Positions 32,546-43,509 of a stretch of DNA of 64,000 nucleotides are shown piece by piece (the first letter of the stretch is position 1; the number at the start of each line of letters is the position of its first letter). Made by a program: the position numbers and the translations under genes. Source of the DNA: Anthopleura xanthogrammica (lineage: Eukaryota > Cnidaria > Anthozoa > Actiniaria > Actiniidae); the NCBI GenBank assembly GCA_964019055.1, contig OZ025208.1, forward strand, positions 1,325,501 to 1,389,500, given 5' to 3'. Below the pieces are notes generated by a model. It was given only the letters and a program-made list of their open reading frames with translations. It had not been told where the DNA came from and searched no databases.

Positions 32546-33259
32546 ACTAATAATACAAATAAAATTGTACTATATCCTCACTGAAAACCATTATCATCGC
32601 AGAAGTTAAGTTATGGGGCGAGATCCGCGACTGTGATGAGGTAAACAGTGAGGAGGACGAACATGGACACCACCGCCACCAGCCGCCCTCGGGGAGGGAG
32701 GGCTGGGCAAAATTCTTCTATTGACGCTCCAAACGACTTTGTGCGATGAGCCATGTCCTCAGGGTTAATGTATACTGCTACGTGTTAATGTATTCAGTGA
32801 GAATAGTGAAAACCAATCGTCTAAACAAAATCCCGATTTGATATCTCCTTGTTCCCTTTTTTATTTATTTTTTATTTTTATTTAATAGCTTCAACAGAGC
32901 ATGGATAGACTCGTAGTCCATGTGGACATGCCCCATACTTACATAAACATATACCAATTAATACGATTTACAACAAATACATAACTAACAACTATTGTCA
33001 TCAATATGCAAGGCCAAATATTAAATTGCCCTCACGAAAACGTTCAGTCTAGCGGGCCAAACGGCAAGGGCGCTGGCTGCAAATGCATTTACCGCCCTGC
33101 TTCTGATTGGTTGAGAGAATGTTTTACGACTGCTGTCAGCCAATCAGATCTTAAGAAACAATTTCAAAGCGCGCGCGTTTGATGTCTTGTTGTGGCAGTC
33201 ATTTTAGCGTTTGTACATTTGTATTTTTTTTAGGTGAAAGTCTAACCTTTTTATTTCAC
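32546..33259. other. Intronic; probable 5' flank of a Crypton remnant
   Basis: No gene. The part from about 33050 contains GATTGGTTG-type inverted short motifs and leads into the recombinase remnant. Confidence 0.45.
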
Positions 33260-33810
33260 ATGGAAGAATTTCCCAACTTCGAAATTACTAGTAGTAAAAA
33301 CTCAGATTTAGGGCAAGAGGAAATGAACGAAATTGAGGAAAAATCCCAAGCAAAAAACACCAAGAGAGCTACTGAATGGGGACTGAAAAAGTTTATTATA
33401 ACAAACGGTGCGAAAAGCGAGCTATCAAGATCGATTTGAAAACCATTTAGTAATTACTCCAAGTTAGCTTAATGAGACTTTACAAAAGTTCCATGCAGAA
33501 GTTAAGACGGAAAAAGGACAGCCACTTACTCCAAGTGCTTTGACAAGAATTAGAGCAGCTATACATCGCCACATAACAACTGCTCCACTGAGCCGTAATG
33601 TCAAAATCTTGCAAGATAGTGGTTTCATGTCCGCCAACAAAATGTTTGAAGCTAAAGCCAATTTTTTTACAAAACAAAAGAAAGTAAAACCTAAACGTAA
33701 ACCATCAATTGAGGCTGGGGATATGGAAAACTGAATAAATACTTTGCCGAAAGTCAGAACGATGGTGTTTGAAAAGACGTTCCTGAGAAGTTAGTAGTTC
33801 GTATATCTTG
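33260..33810 (+). pseudogene. N-terminal remnant of a second Crypton-type (DUF3504) protein
   Basis: From ATG 33260: M-E-E-F-P-N-F-E-I, then a helix with N-T-K-R-A-T-E-W-G-L-K-K-F. This resembles the SAM-like N-terminal half of Crypton/KIAA1958-type tyrosine recombinases (K-N-T-x-x-A-T-x-W-x-x-x-x-F). After a stop and frameshift near 33440 the frame resumes with F-H-A-E-V-K-T-E-K-G-Q-P-L-T-P, T-R-I-R-A-A-I-H-R-H, I-L-Q-D-S-G-F-M-S-A-N-K-M-F and I-E-A-G-D-M. A third frame adds K-Y-F-A-E-S-Q-N-D-G-V. The catalytic domain is missing. Its motifs differ from the 53773-55188 protein, so it is another lineage. Confidence 0.75.
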
Positions 33811-34013
33811 TGTATACGCTTGTATAACAACTTTATTAAAATTCTAGCTTTTGATATTGAAGACTCAGTATAATTTGGTCTTGTATATTAATGATGATGT
33901 ATCGCTGCGCTCGGGCGCAAAATTAATGCTACTCGGGCCACAAATAAATAATATGCCCTCCAAAAGTCATGTTATTGTCCTATTATGACATGGATAATAA
34001 AGGGGAAAAAATT

Positions 34014-34425
34014 AATAATAATCTATCAACAAAAAACTGTTGCCGGTATAACAGATCTGCATTTAGAACAAATGGTTTTAAAAGTTCTTATTCGGTCAGG
34101 ATCAAAAGCTGAATAGAGGAGTGACTTGTAATGTAAGCGAACTTTCGTTTTAAATGATGACAGAGTAGTACTCTTCTTAATTTCAAGAGGCAGTGAGTTC
34201 CAGATAAGTATAATCCTATTAAAGTAAGAGTCCCTAAAAGTTCTAGTTGAATTAGGCTTATAGTCAATGTTTACAAGGGAATTTCTCGTTACCCTAGCCT
34301 TACTATACGGAGTAACGAACTTAAAGATATCGAGGTTAAATAAATTGCCTGTGGCAATCCAGTCTAAAACTACCTTAGGTTTTTTTCCTGCGTCGCAAAT
34401 TGGGAAAATTAGGGGGGGGGGGGGG
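34014..34425 (-). pseudogene. Jockey/CR1-like LINE RT C-terminal tail
   Basis: The minus frame encodes F-K-F-V-T-P-Y-S-K-A-R-V-T-R-N, then S-Y-F-N-R-I-I-L-I-W-N-S-L-P-L-E-I and a Cys pair (C-S-K-C-R), the tail of jockey/CR1-like RTs. It is open to a stop at about 34026 and has an ATT tail at 34014-34023. It is 5'-truncated beside a poly-C/poly-G run (34414-34428). Same group as 25489-26605. Confidence 0.8.
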
Positions 34426-34539
34426 GGGAGGAGGGAGGTTACAAGCAAACTGCAATGCAATGAGTCAGTGTCGGAGTCGTAAGAAAAAAGGAAACCTTCC
34501 AATCCTTTTGATTCCGCTTCTGACGCTCTTGTGCTCACG

Positions 34540-35220
34540 ATTCGGACTCCGTTTTCTGGTTTTCACCTCGTCATAATTAAGATACTTCCGACTCCGACTC
34601 CGATTCCGATGCAAGTGAAAACCAGGCTTGAAAGCTTACAAGATATTTTATGAATAGGACGTTTGCATGATGACTTCATTTGACCGCCACTACCAGAATG
34701 CTTCGCGGATCTTATTTCATATCCAAATTTGCATTTCCCCATGAAAACAGTAAGACAATTGGTGCTAATGAAATGAACAAAAGAATGTCTCCAAGGGATT
34801 CTGCTAATCCAGTATTAGCGGCTGAAATCAGAGAAACTAATAACGATACACACCTGACGCCGCCGGGAATGCATTAACGTACTTTAATATATTGGAGGTA
34901 CAAACGAGATCGACTTATCGAAGTTGGTGTCTGGGTTCTTACGGCATTTAAAATCGGCAAATTTACTTGATATCGTAACCTTTTTTTTTTTTTTTTTGTG
35001 AAATGAAAACATCAATCAATTGTTTTCTACAATTTCCAATGCGCTCAAGAAAATACTGTTTCCAGTTTCCAGTTTCTAGTTTTCAACTTTTAAATTTTAA
35101 ACCTTTCCATAGCAATAAAGTACAGGACAGGATTTTTGTATTTTTTTTATAAATTTTATGTAAATTTTTAGAATTTCGCATAGTAGATGGATAAAGAACT
35201 GGGAATACCTGTGTTCGTAC
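34540..35220. other. Intronic, no gene; T18 run
   Basis: Contains a CTCCGACTCCGATTCCG repeat near 34590 and a poly-T run at 34981-34997. Confidence 0.55.
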
Positions 35221-35528
35221 CTTTACTTTACCACCACTTTGGTACATAGTCCAATTGTTATTGTCAGTAGATGTTGATATCTTGTATTCTGTTGTACATG
35301 CTAACCACATAGTGCGACTCTGTGTAGCTAGAGCATGGATAACATACACTTCACCCAAGTCTATCTGTAGATAGTCATTAGGGTCATCATTGGTCTTTGG
35401 CATCCATCCCTCGTTTCCATTCAGTCGTGCATAGTGTGGATCGAAGAATAAAACATATGTTGAGCTTGCCGTGAATCTGTCATCTGGTATGATGCTCCTG
35501 TTAGATACACCAATGGGGTACAGATTAC
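35221..35528 (-). CDS. First discoidin domain, N-terminal exon
   Basis: 308 nt, phase 1 in and phase 0 out, between acceptor TTTTCTTTCTACAG and donor GTACGAAC. The peptide is very close to exon 24869-25176: N-L-Y-P-I-G-V-S-N, D-D-R-F-T-A-S-S-T, A-R-L-N-G-N-E-G-W-M-P, D-Y-L-Q-I-D-L-G and a final S-G-G-K-V-K. It is the first two thirds of an F5/8C domain. Its phase 1 start matches the phase 1 end of the signal-peptide exon 37947-38025, making this the first folded domain of the mature protein. It joins 29353-29494. Confidence 0.95.
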
Positions 35529-35925
35529 CTGTAGAAAGAAAAAGGTGAAACACATTGATAGCTGTCATGGAAACACCAAGAAACGAGTACAGTTGACTTT
35601 ATCGTAAGCGACCATCTTGGGGTGAGGAGTAAGTGGTCGAATATGAAAACTTTCACCACAGGATGCCCAAACGGGCCTAAATTTATATCTATGTCATTAA
35701 ATGTCTCGACTTGAAACATTTGTTTAGACGCACTGGAGTGGTACTCTGCTATGCCAGATGCGATGCCACTTTGTTATGCAACGTGCATAAAATATTCTGT
35801 TTTCATTGCTGTATCTCTTCCAAACTATCGAGGAGTCAAGGGGGCTGACCAGTGTAAGTCCTTGCCCGAAATATATTCTTTATATTTAGATCAGAATCTA
35901 TATACAAATAGCGAGTGTAATTCAC

Positions 35926-37288
35926 TATGAAATTATTTCAAAGACTATTATTGTACTGGTTCAGGTCTTATTTGTCTCATCGTAAGTCATTTGTCAGTAT
36001 AGAAAGTGGTAAATCAAATTCTCAAAGCCTCGACTGTGGAGTGCCACAGAGCTCCATTCTCGGGCCTATTCTTTTCATGTTGTATACGTCCTCAATTGGA
36101 GATATTGTTCGTGGCTATGATATCAATTTCCACTTATACGCAGATGATTCTCAACTTTATATAACCTTTTCAACGTCATCTTTGTCTCAGCTGGATAATG
36201 CTAAGTCAACACTTGAGGTTTGCGTGAATGAGATAGACAAGTGGATGTTGCAGAATTGTCTTAAGATGAATGGCGACAAAACAGAAATTATACTGTTATC
36301 TTCCTCGTTTCGTCCCAGGCCTTCTATTGACTCTGTGAATATTGCAGGTCATGACATCTCATTTTCGGCAAAAGCTCGCAATATTGGTGTTATTTTCGAT
36401 GAAAATATATCTCTTGATCACCAGATTGCTTCCATCTGTAAATCCTGCTTTTTTCATTTGAGAAATATCTCAAAAATTAGAAAACACATCAGTGTCAAAG
36501 CCTGTGAGACCCTTATGCACGCATTTATCTCTTCTAAACTAGACTTCTGCAACTCCCTTCTTTATGGTCTGTCTAAATCATCACTTCAAAAACTACAGCG
36601 TGTACAGAATGCTGCAGCCAGGGTACTTACCTTTTCACATAAATTTGAACATATTTCTCCTGTGCTGCGTAGCCTTCATTGGTTACCCATAGAACAACGT
36701 ATACAGTACAAGATTTTACTACTTACTTTCAAAGCTCTCAATAACTGTGCTCCTTCGTATCTTTCTGACCTACTTCAAGTTTACAAACCTGCAAGAACCT
36801 TAAGATCTTCTGGCCTTAATCTTCTGTCTAAGCCCTCTTACAACCTAAATTCTTATGGTAAGAGGGCCTTTTCCTACGCGGCTCCTGAGCTTTGGAACTC
36901 TTTGCCTAATGATATCAGATCCTGCACTGAACTTTCTACTTTTAAAAGCCTACTTAAAACCTGGCTCTTCAAGCAAGCATATCCTGTTTTAATTAGTTAA
37001 GAATTAACCATGGGATATTTAGTAATTTTTATAGCTGTTTTTATTTATCTTTTTGTTGTTTTTTTCATTTTGAATTATTCCCACATATCTATAGATTTTT
37101 ATGAACTTTGTTCATATTTATATGTAGTTTCCTTTTTAATACATTTTTATTAATAATATAGAATTAGTTTAGATTTACTGTATATATAATTTTCTAATCA
37201 TTTTTTCCCCCCTACAATTGTAAAGCGGTGTTGAGCTGGTGTAATTGCCGCTATAGAAAATAAAGTTATTATTATTATTATTATTACT
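35926..37288 (+). mobile_element. 5'-truncated CR1/L2-like LINE with intact RT 3' part
   Basis: An uninterrupted frame from 35927 to 37000 (357 codons) encodes RT motifs. These are G-V-P-Q-S-S-I-L-G-P (motif B, with Ser where Gly is usual), H-L-Y-A-D-D-S-Q-L-Y (motif C, catalytic Asp pair intact), then H-W-L-P-I-E-Q-R-I-Q-Y and [13 protein letters not shown]. Motif A and the endonuclease are lost by 5' truncation, as is usual for LINEs. A 3' UTR of about 260 bp with AATAAA ends in an ATT microsatellite (37265-37288). The absence of stops suggests a fairly recent insertion. It lies in intron 1 of the lectin-like gene, opposite in sense. Confidence 0.93.
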
Positions 37289-37617
37289 ATCCACCAGCGA
37301 GTTATGTCTGTCTTAACCGTTTAAATAATCTTTCAAAAATATCACTGACGCCTCTGAAGAACGAGAACTTTAACAAATAAAAATCTTAGAATTGGATTAC
37401 TTAATCTGTTAATTAAAAAAAAAATGTGTTTGTTTTATCAACGGAATTTTAAACGAGTTGCCGAAATTCAAGAGCTATGATTGGTTGAAATTATCATATC
37501 ATAAGTGCCCATCCTCCTCTGATCTTTCTATAACATATGTTTACTGAACGAATGAATGAAGATGAAGATGTTTACTACTATCAGTAACCATTATTAATTG
37601 TTTTTACAACAAATAAT
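37289..37617. other. Intron 1, nothing recognised
   Basis: AT-rich; no feature supported. Confidence 0.5.
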
Positions 37618-37619
37618 TA

Positions 37620-37907
37620 CAGTCAAACTAAGAAAACCGTGAACACCTAAAATATACTGGAATGTTTATGTGTTTGATTACAGCGCGGTCAGGCAAAGTT
37701 TTTTTTCCCGTTTAAAAGTTTCAAACTTCATATTTTAGTTTTATTTTCGTGAAATTAGAGATTTCTATTCGAGACAGACTGATACAAGAGAGAAGGACTC
37801 AATACAAACTCCTTTCATGGTGGTGGGAAACATCTTTTTGACAAGCAATGGTCTAAATAAACATTCTAGACATATTTTAGGTGTTCACGGTTTTCTTAGT
37901 TTGATTG
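37620..37907. mobile_element. Tc1/mariner-type MITE, 288 bp
   Basis: TIR CAGTCAAACTAAGAAAACCG at the left and its inverted copy CGGTTTTCTTAGTTTGATTG at the right, each flanked by TA. The CAGT start and TA target fit Tc1/mariner. No transposase. It ends 38 bp from the donor of exon 1. Confidence 0.85.
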
Positions 37908-37946
37908 TAACAAGGTTAAAAATCTACAAATATTGTTTTTACTTAC

Positions 37947-38025
37947 GCAAAGAAGCCACCTGATAGATAGATAACCACAGGACTGTTATAGGTAGCATGT
38001 GTAGAATCCACATCTTTACAGGCAT
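37947..38025 (-). CDS. Exon 1: signal peptide of the lectin/SRCR gene
   Basis: The ATG at 38025 (an in-frame TAG immediately precedes it) opens 26 codons plus one base, ending at a perfect GTAAGT donor in phase 1. The peptide M-P-V-K-M-W-I-L-H-M-L-P-I-T-V-L-W-L-S-I has a basic start and a long hydrophobic core. It is followed by Y-Q-V-A-S, a plausible signal peptidase site. The second Met (38013) could also serve as start. Phase 1 exit matches the phase 1 entry of the discoidin exon at 35528, so I take this as the N-terminus of the gene. It was found by eye and transcript evidence would settle it. Confidence 0.75.
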
Positions 38026-38164
38026 CTATTTAATAAAATTATCTTGTGAATACTGAGGTAATGTATGAAAACGACAAGCATATCAGGTATAAAATCCTAT
38101 ATATATTTAAATATTATAAGTTATGTCATGTCATATCATATATTTTAGTATAATGTTAGTGTTG

Positions 38165-38585
38165 AATGAGAGTTTCGCGCGCTGTGATTGGTCGAGGCAC
38201 TAGTGAGTATGAGACGATATTCACAGCTCGAGCAGTGATTATGAGATTTTCCAAAGCGGAATTCGAAGTAAGACTAAAACGTTTTCTTTTATCCTGAATT
38301 TCGTCTTTTCTCTGATATTCAAGTCTAAAATCATACTCAAATAAATATTCACCTCAGGCTCAATGAATATGTTGAACATTTACCTCGACTACGTCTTGGT
38401 AAATATTTAGTAAATAATCCCCTTCTGGCGGCCTGGATATCGGCTGATAATGTCCTTGGATGAGAAATGGTCCGAAAAAAGAACATTTGACAGAGAAGCG
38501 AAGCTTCGAGGGCAAATGTGATATTTTGAGGACCATTTCTCATCCAAGGACATTATCAGCCGATATTCCAGTGAGCCAGAAGGGG
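38165..38585. mobile_element. MITE with long hairpin upstream of the gene
   Basis: CGGCTGATAATGTCCTTGGA at 38440 pairs with TCCAAGGACATTATCAGCCG at 38544, with further pairing (GAGAAATGGTCC / GGACCATTTCTC). The flanks match the 28205 family. Confidence 0.8.
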
Positions 38586-39289
38586 TTCACTTATTCTCTC
38601 TTATCTCCAGGCTGGATATAAAAACACTTATTTTGGTAATTTTTACATATTGTAGCCAATACATATCTTTTATAGAAATACAGAATACTTTTCTTTACTT
38701 TGCATAGTGAATTGCAGCTAGAGTCATCGCGGTAAATTATAACGAGAGTCTTTTAAAAGTCAAAAACAGACTAAACCAACATGTTTCCAATAATGTTGCC
38801 AATATCTCATTGTATTCTTATAAAAAAAAAACTTGCCCGCTGTGTTGTTTGGAATTAGAAATCACATGTTGATTCACTCTACGTGTCGTGTTTCTACTAA
38901 CACTTCTCTCGCATGGCCCACGGAGAAAGCTTAAAAGTGTGTGCGTGTGTGTGGGGGGGGGGGGGGGGGGGGTTATTTCCAGGGCCACAGGACTCGCGAT
39001 TTTGAATCCAATTCAAAAGCTTACAACGCCAAGTTTTCATAATTTCTAGCAAAAAGTGGGGGGGGGGGGGGGGGGGGGCTTAAGCCACAAAGTATTTTTG
39101 ATGGACGTCAATCAAGGCGTTTCCATCAAATTCCACATAGACACGTACGTTTCTTCTTTTGAGAACAGGTTTAAGCTAATAATCTTCAATTATTATATCA
39201 AATTTATCTTTTGTAATATGAATACAGAATACCCTTGTCCTTCGAAGTCTTACGGTTTCCAAATGTATAGCAATTGAACGAGTGTAATT
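38586..39289. other. Intergenic; two poly-G runs
   Basis: G runs at 38953-38972 and 39058-39078, no coding features. The boundary of the tandem array lies at the right. Confidence 0.6.
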
Positions 39290-39720
39290 TATAGTATAGA
39301 GCTGTTGACATTTGTATCTCTATTCCCAAACGTATAACGCAGATAAAACACTCTTATCAAGAGTAAACTCATGCGAGTGACAGGAATGATTGCATATACT
39401 CTTTTTAGTAACTAGTTGGATAGTCATTGTTAATATTTATACATTTGAGGATATGTACTTGTATGAATGAATGTTTCTTTTCTACTCTGAAAGGCACTTT
39501 CAAGGGAGATTCAAGAAAGTTATTGTATTGTGTTGTTTTCGAGTTGAATTACAGATTATGTTCACAATTGTAGAGAGAATAATAAGAATATAACAAATAA
39601 CTTCAGATAATACATTTCAGTATCATATCAATTTTTAACGCTAACAAGGAGTGGCTGATGTTCGCAGCCAGCGAGATGGTAAGTGAACAATAATTAATAC
39701 GCATATGAACTGTTAAATTA
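39290..39720. repeat. Partial copy of the tandem unit
   Basis: Matches about 59720-60146 closely (GCTGTTGACATTTGTATCTC ... GAGATGGTAAGTGAA). It is separated from the first full unit by about 3 kb of other sequence. Confidence 0.9.
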
Positions 39721-39824
39721 TAAAAGAAAGCACGGCGAAATAAGGAAAAGGCAGTCCAAGAGGGTCTTATATTTTCATGACTTCACCCATAACGATTCCT
39801 CTTGTAAATATGGAAGGGATTGTG

Positions 39825-40395
39825 TGTGGTAATTCAGCCTGTTTCAGATATGGACCTAACTAGTGCACACCCTTTCTCTTCTTGCTAAAAAGTAGGGTGA
39901 CCTCGTGTACTATAGTATATTCATTATGGAGGTGATCGTGTGTGGTAATTCAGCCTGTGTCAGGTATTGAACTAACTAGTGCACACCCTTTCTCTTCTTG
40001 CTAAAAAGTAAGTTGACTTCGTGTACTATAGTATATTCAATATGGAGGTGATCGTGTGTGGTAATTCAGCCTGTGTCAGGTATGGACCTAACTAGTGCAC
40101 ACCCTTTTTCTTCTTGCTAAAAAGTACTAGGGTGACCTCGTGTACTATAGTATGTTCAATATGGAGGTGATCGTGTGTGGTAATTCAGCCTGTGTCAGGT
40201 ATGGACCTAACTAGTGCACACCCTTCTCTTCTTGCTAAAAAGTAAGTTGACTTCGTGTACTATAGTATATTCAATAGGAAGGTGATCGTGTGTGGTAATT
40301 CAGTCTGTGTCAGGTATGGACCTAACTAGTGCACACCTTTTCTCTTCTTGCTAAAAAGTAGGGTGACATCGTGTACTATAGTATGTTCAATTGGA
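39825..40395. repeat. Tandem repeat, about 118-bp unit, about 5 copies
   Basis: Units GTGTGTGGTAATTCAGCCTG ... GACCTCGTGTACTATAGTAT, with small indels (GTAGGGTGACC versus GTAAGTTGACT alternating). Confidence 0.93.
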
Positions 40396-40676
40396 CTCTT
40401 AAGTTCTCTACCTTTCCATTCAACAGTAGACGATATTTCTTAAGCGCCGCGCCCTTGTATTGTAATCTATAAAAATCAAACACAACGATATTCTTGTTGA
40501 ATAGGGTATAAAGCAAGATAACCTCTTTGAGATACATAACTCGTCTCTTTTATTCAACGTGAGATTGGCTCGAGATTTTAGGAGGTTGTTCTTTCTCTTG
40601 TGATTTACCTAACATAACATGATGTTATTTTTTAATACGACACCTGCTACAGGATTGCTAGAGATCTACGCGTGTC

Positions 40677-41517
40677 TCATGTGATCTCCAAAGCAAATAT
40701 GCATAAAGCATGCATTGACTTGCTTATCATTTCAAATGTATCTTCTTTTCCCCAAAATGCCAAGTTCTGAAACTCCTTACAGTCCTCTGAACTATTTTTG
40801 TCTGCATTATTTTCTGTGAGTAGGATATCCACATTTATAATACTGTCTTGGAGCCTGTGAAGTGACTGTTCTTTCGATGTAGTGAGAGTGACCTTTACCA
40901 TGCCCTGTGTTTGTGGATATCATCCCTTTGAAGTCTATTTTTTTTTCAATTTGAGTAACTGCTTCAAGAAGTTCATTTCCCAAAACCTCATGAAGGGCGT
41001 GAAGTGTTGCCTTTTTTCCAATTATGACAATTCATGATACTTGCGGACCTAATCCACTCTCAAATGATTGGGCAATAGCCAACATCACGCAATTGAGTGT
41101 GTCTAAGTGATTGAGTTCTAATTGAGAATAAGCACAAACTATTGACTTTATCAAACAATGGTACAAGACCCTTATAATCTTCATCTTTAACTGGATTTCA
41201 TTTTGAGAGACCATCCAAGGGTAGCCTTCTACACTAGCACCTAGTATCTTTATAATGTGCTTTCAATTTTTTCCACTTATAATTTATACAATAAGCTTAA
41301 TGTTTAGTGACATAAACGGACTTGAATCTTAGCCTGGCTTCACCTTTATATATCCCGATCCGGCTTGGGCGATGGCTTTCATTTTACCAGTTGTTTCCAT
41401 AGTTTTGAATTCTGGCCAATCTTTCCTTGGGCATGCGAATATTGTTGGGGATAATTTTTTAACCTGACATCCTAATTGCCATTGAAGTTGGCTAACATAG
41501 AGGAGTTTTGACGTCAT
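40677..41517 (-). pseudogene. Possible degenerate coding region, unknown
   Basis: Three minus frames in sequence (41517-41329, 41214-41032, 40901-40677) plus a stretch between them (I-V-I-I-G-K-K-A-T-L-H-A-L-H-E-V-L-G-N-E) have more coding-like composition than their surroundings. The frame changes at least twice. Recognisable words are few (W-P-E-F-K-T-M-E, C-V-M-L-A-I-A-Q-S). I do not recognise a family. It could be the remains of a gene or retroelement, or chance. Confidence 0.3.
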
Positions 41518-42779
41518 TTCTTTTGTTCTAAATAGGTTTGACTAGTTTATCCTCCATATAAGGAAGTGTACATAGTTTTGTTATTTTTAGGCATGAGAAC
41601 TGTTTCGTTGTGAGTAATTATGTGGCGCGACGAATTGGCTGCTGCACATTGAATTCGTTCGGTTTCTAAAAATTATTTCCCTCAATGTTAAGAATCTCAT
41701 CACTTCGTTGGCATATTTAAATTTTTTTAGAACAAACGCTAGGTGTCAATTCCATTACTGATAAGTATGACTACTAGTTAGTAGAGGAAGAAATTGTAAT
41801 TGAAAAATAATGCCTGGGAGATCATACAGGATACTGTGATTACGCTTGTGTACCATTAAACATTGGTATATGTACTACAGGGTTGAACCTTGTGTTTGGA
41901 CCTTTTAAGCTGCTTCCAGGTTATGGTATATCATGTGTTTGCAGGCATTTCCGTAAACATCTATGTTTCATTTCAAGTCACAAACTGCTCTTTCAATAGT
42001 GTAGCATTCACCTCTTGTTGTATTTCATTTTCCTTTCTTACCTAGGCTAGGTTTCCACATATTATACCATATATCATCTAATAATTCATTAAAGGGTTCG
42101 CCAGTTTGTGTTTAATATGAAAGTTCTGACCCTAAAAATCACATAATCAATGATTTTTTTTTTTATTCTGTTGCGATTTCATTATATTTTTGACGGTCGA
42201 TAAAACGCGATAAAACACAGCGATCTTTTAAAACTTTTACCGAACAGAAAACTACCTCCACAAAAACCGGGTAAAAACTCGGTGTTTTCCTGGGAGCCGC
42301 CACAATCATTTCCTGTCGTGGGGCGCTGTCCCGAGCCGTCATCGTGCGATCAATTTGACAACATCGATCGTCGATATGATAATGATACCGACACTCACCC
42401 GGCCTATATATAAGAACTGCTCTCTAATCTTGACAAAATAATGAGCTACGAGTTACAAATCATATACAACTCAGTTTGAAAATATAGAGAAAGTACCTAG
42501 CACGATTTGATTTCATAGAATGTTTCCGAATTCTTTTACGAAACATGAAAATACCGCCAGTGTCAAAATATTCTCGAACTACCAATATACCCGAAGAGAT
42601 GAAGTTAAAAAATAGATAAATAAAAATAATATGACATGAAAATGTTCAAAATAAATTATTAGCTGGTGCTTAGGCGATTGTCAGAAAGTCTGGCAGGCAT
42701 GTCATGATAAATTAATATTTTATAAATTAAATGTAAATTAATATTTTCATAAAGGAATATTGATAAGAAAAGAGAGCAA
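41518..42779. other. No gene recognised
   Basis: AT-rich sequence unique to this part of the array. Confidence 0.5.
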
Positions 42780-43395
42780 GTATAGGCAAATAAAAATTAA
42801 GCGGTTCATTACAGATTATGCTCACAACTTAATTTTAAGGACAATATTTAGAATATAAGAAATACCTACTATACATGGATAAACCATTTCAGTATCATGT
42901 CAAGTTCTCACGATATAGAGGATAAGCTTCAGTTCGATGGCAGCAAAATATATGCGAGATGTTAAGTAAATAATAATGATATCCGCATCTGAAATTTTTT
43001 CTACCAGGTTTCAGTTTTGTAGTTTTTCACTGAGGGTGAAAACTTAACTTTTGGAAATACGAGTTTCGGAAGTTTCGTAAGAATGGTATGGTACTCGTAG
43101 CGTCGCTGCACACAAATTAAGCTCAAGTTTTAACAAATATTTAACAGTATCCTAACTGAACCAAAAAAAAAAAAAGCGAAAGCTCTTGGGAAACAATCCG
43201 GTTGGAAGTTTGGTCGAGGAGATGGAACTATGGAAATGATTAAATCTTGAACAAAACTCCACTTCAGTTCTTAGGAGCTAAAGAAAATGAATACTGCAAC
43301 CCTCAGTGTATGTGTGTCGCGAACGGCAAGGAAACGAACAATTTCCCTATTGTCTTATATGACATGGCTTGTTCATGAACAAAATAACGACGTAC

Positions 43396-43509
43396 CTCAT
43401 ACAAAGACTGCTGTGGCTCTTGAAGAAGCACGGAGGGACTTCCCTTCTTACTGAAGACTCCTAGCAAATGTACTGAACAAACTTCACTTGTTGAACCCTT
43501 TCTTTTTCT
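43396..43509 (-). other. Exon-like segment, conserved in each array unit
   Basis: Acceptor TGATTTTCCAG and donor GTACGTC flank 114 nt that are open in one frame (K-G-S-T-S-E-V-C-S-V-H-L-L, then S-V-L-L-Q-E-P-Q-Q-S-L). Counterparts in unit 1 (47009-47119) and unit 3 (60518-60630) keep AG and GTACGTAG signals but have stops and frameshifts. In unit 2 the TTAA element splits it. No family recognised. It may be an exon of a lost gene, or chance. Confidence 0.3.
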
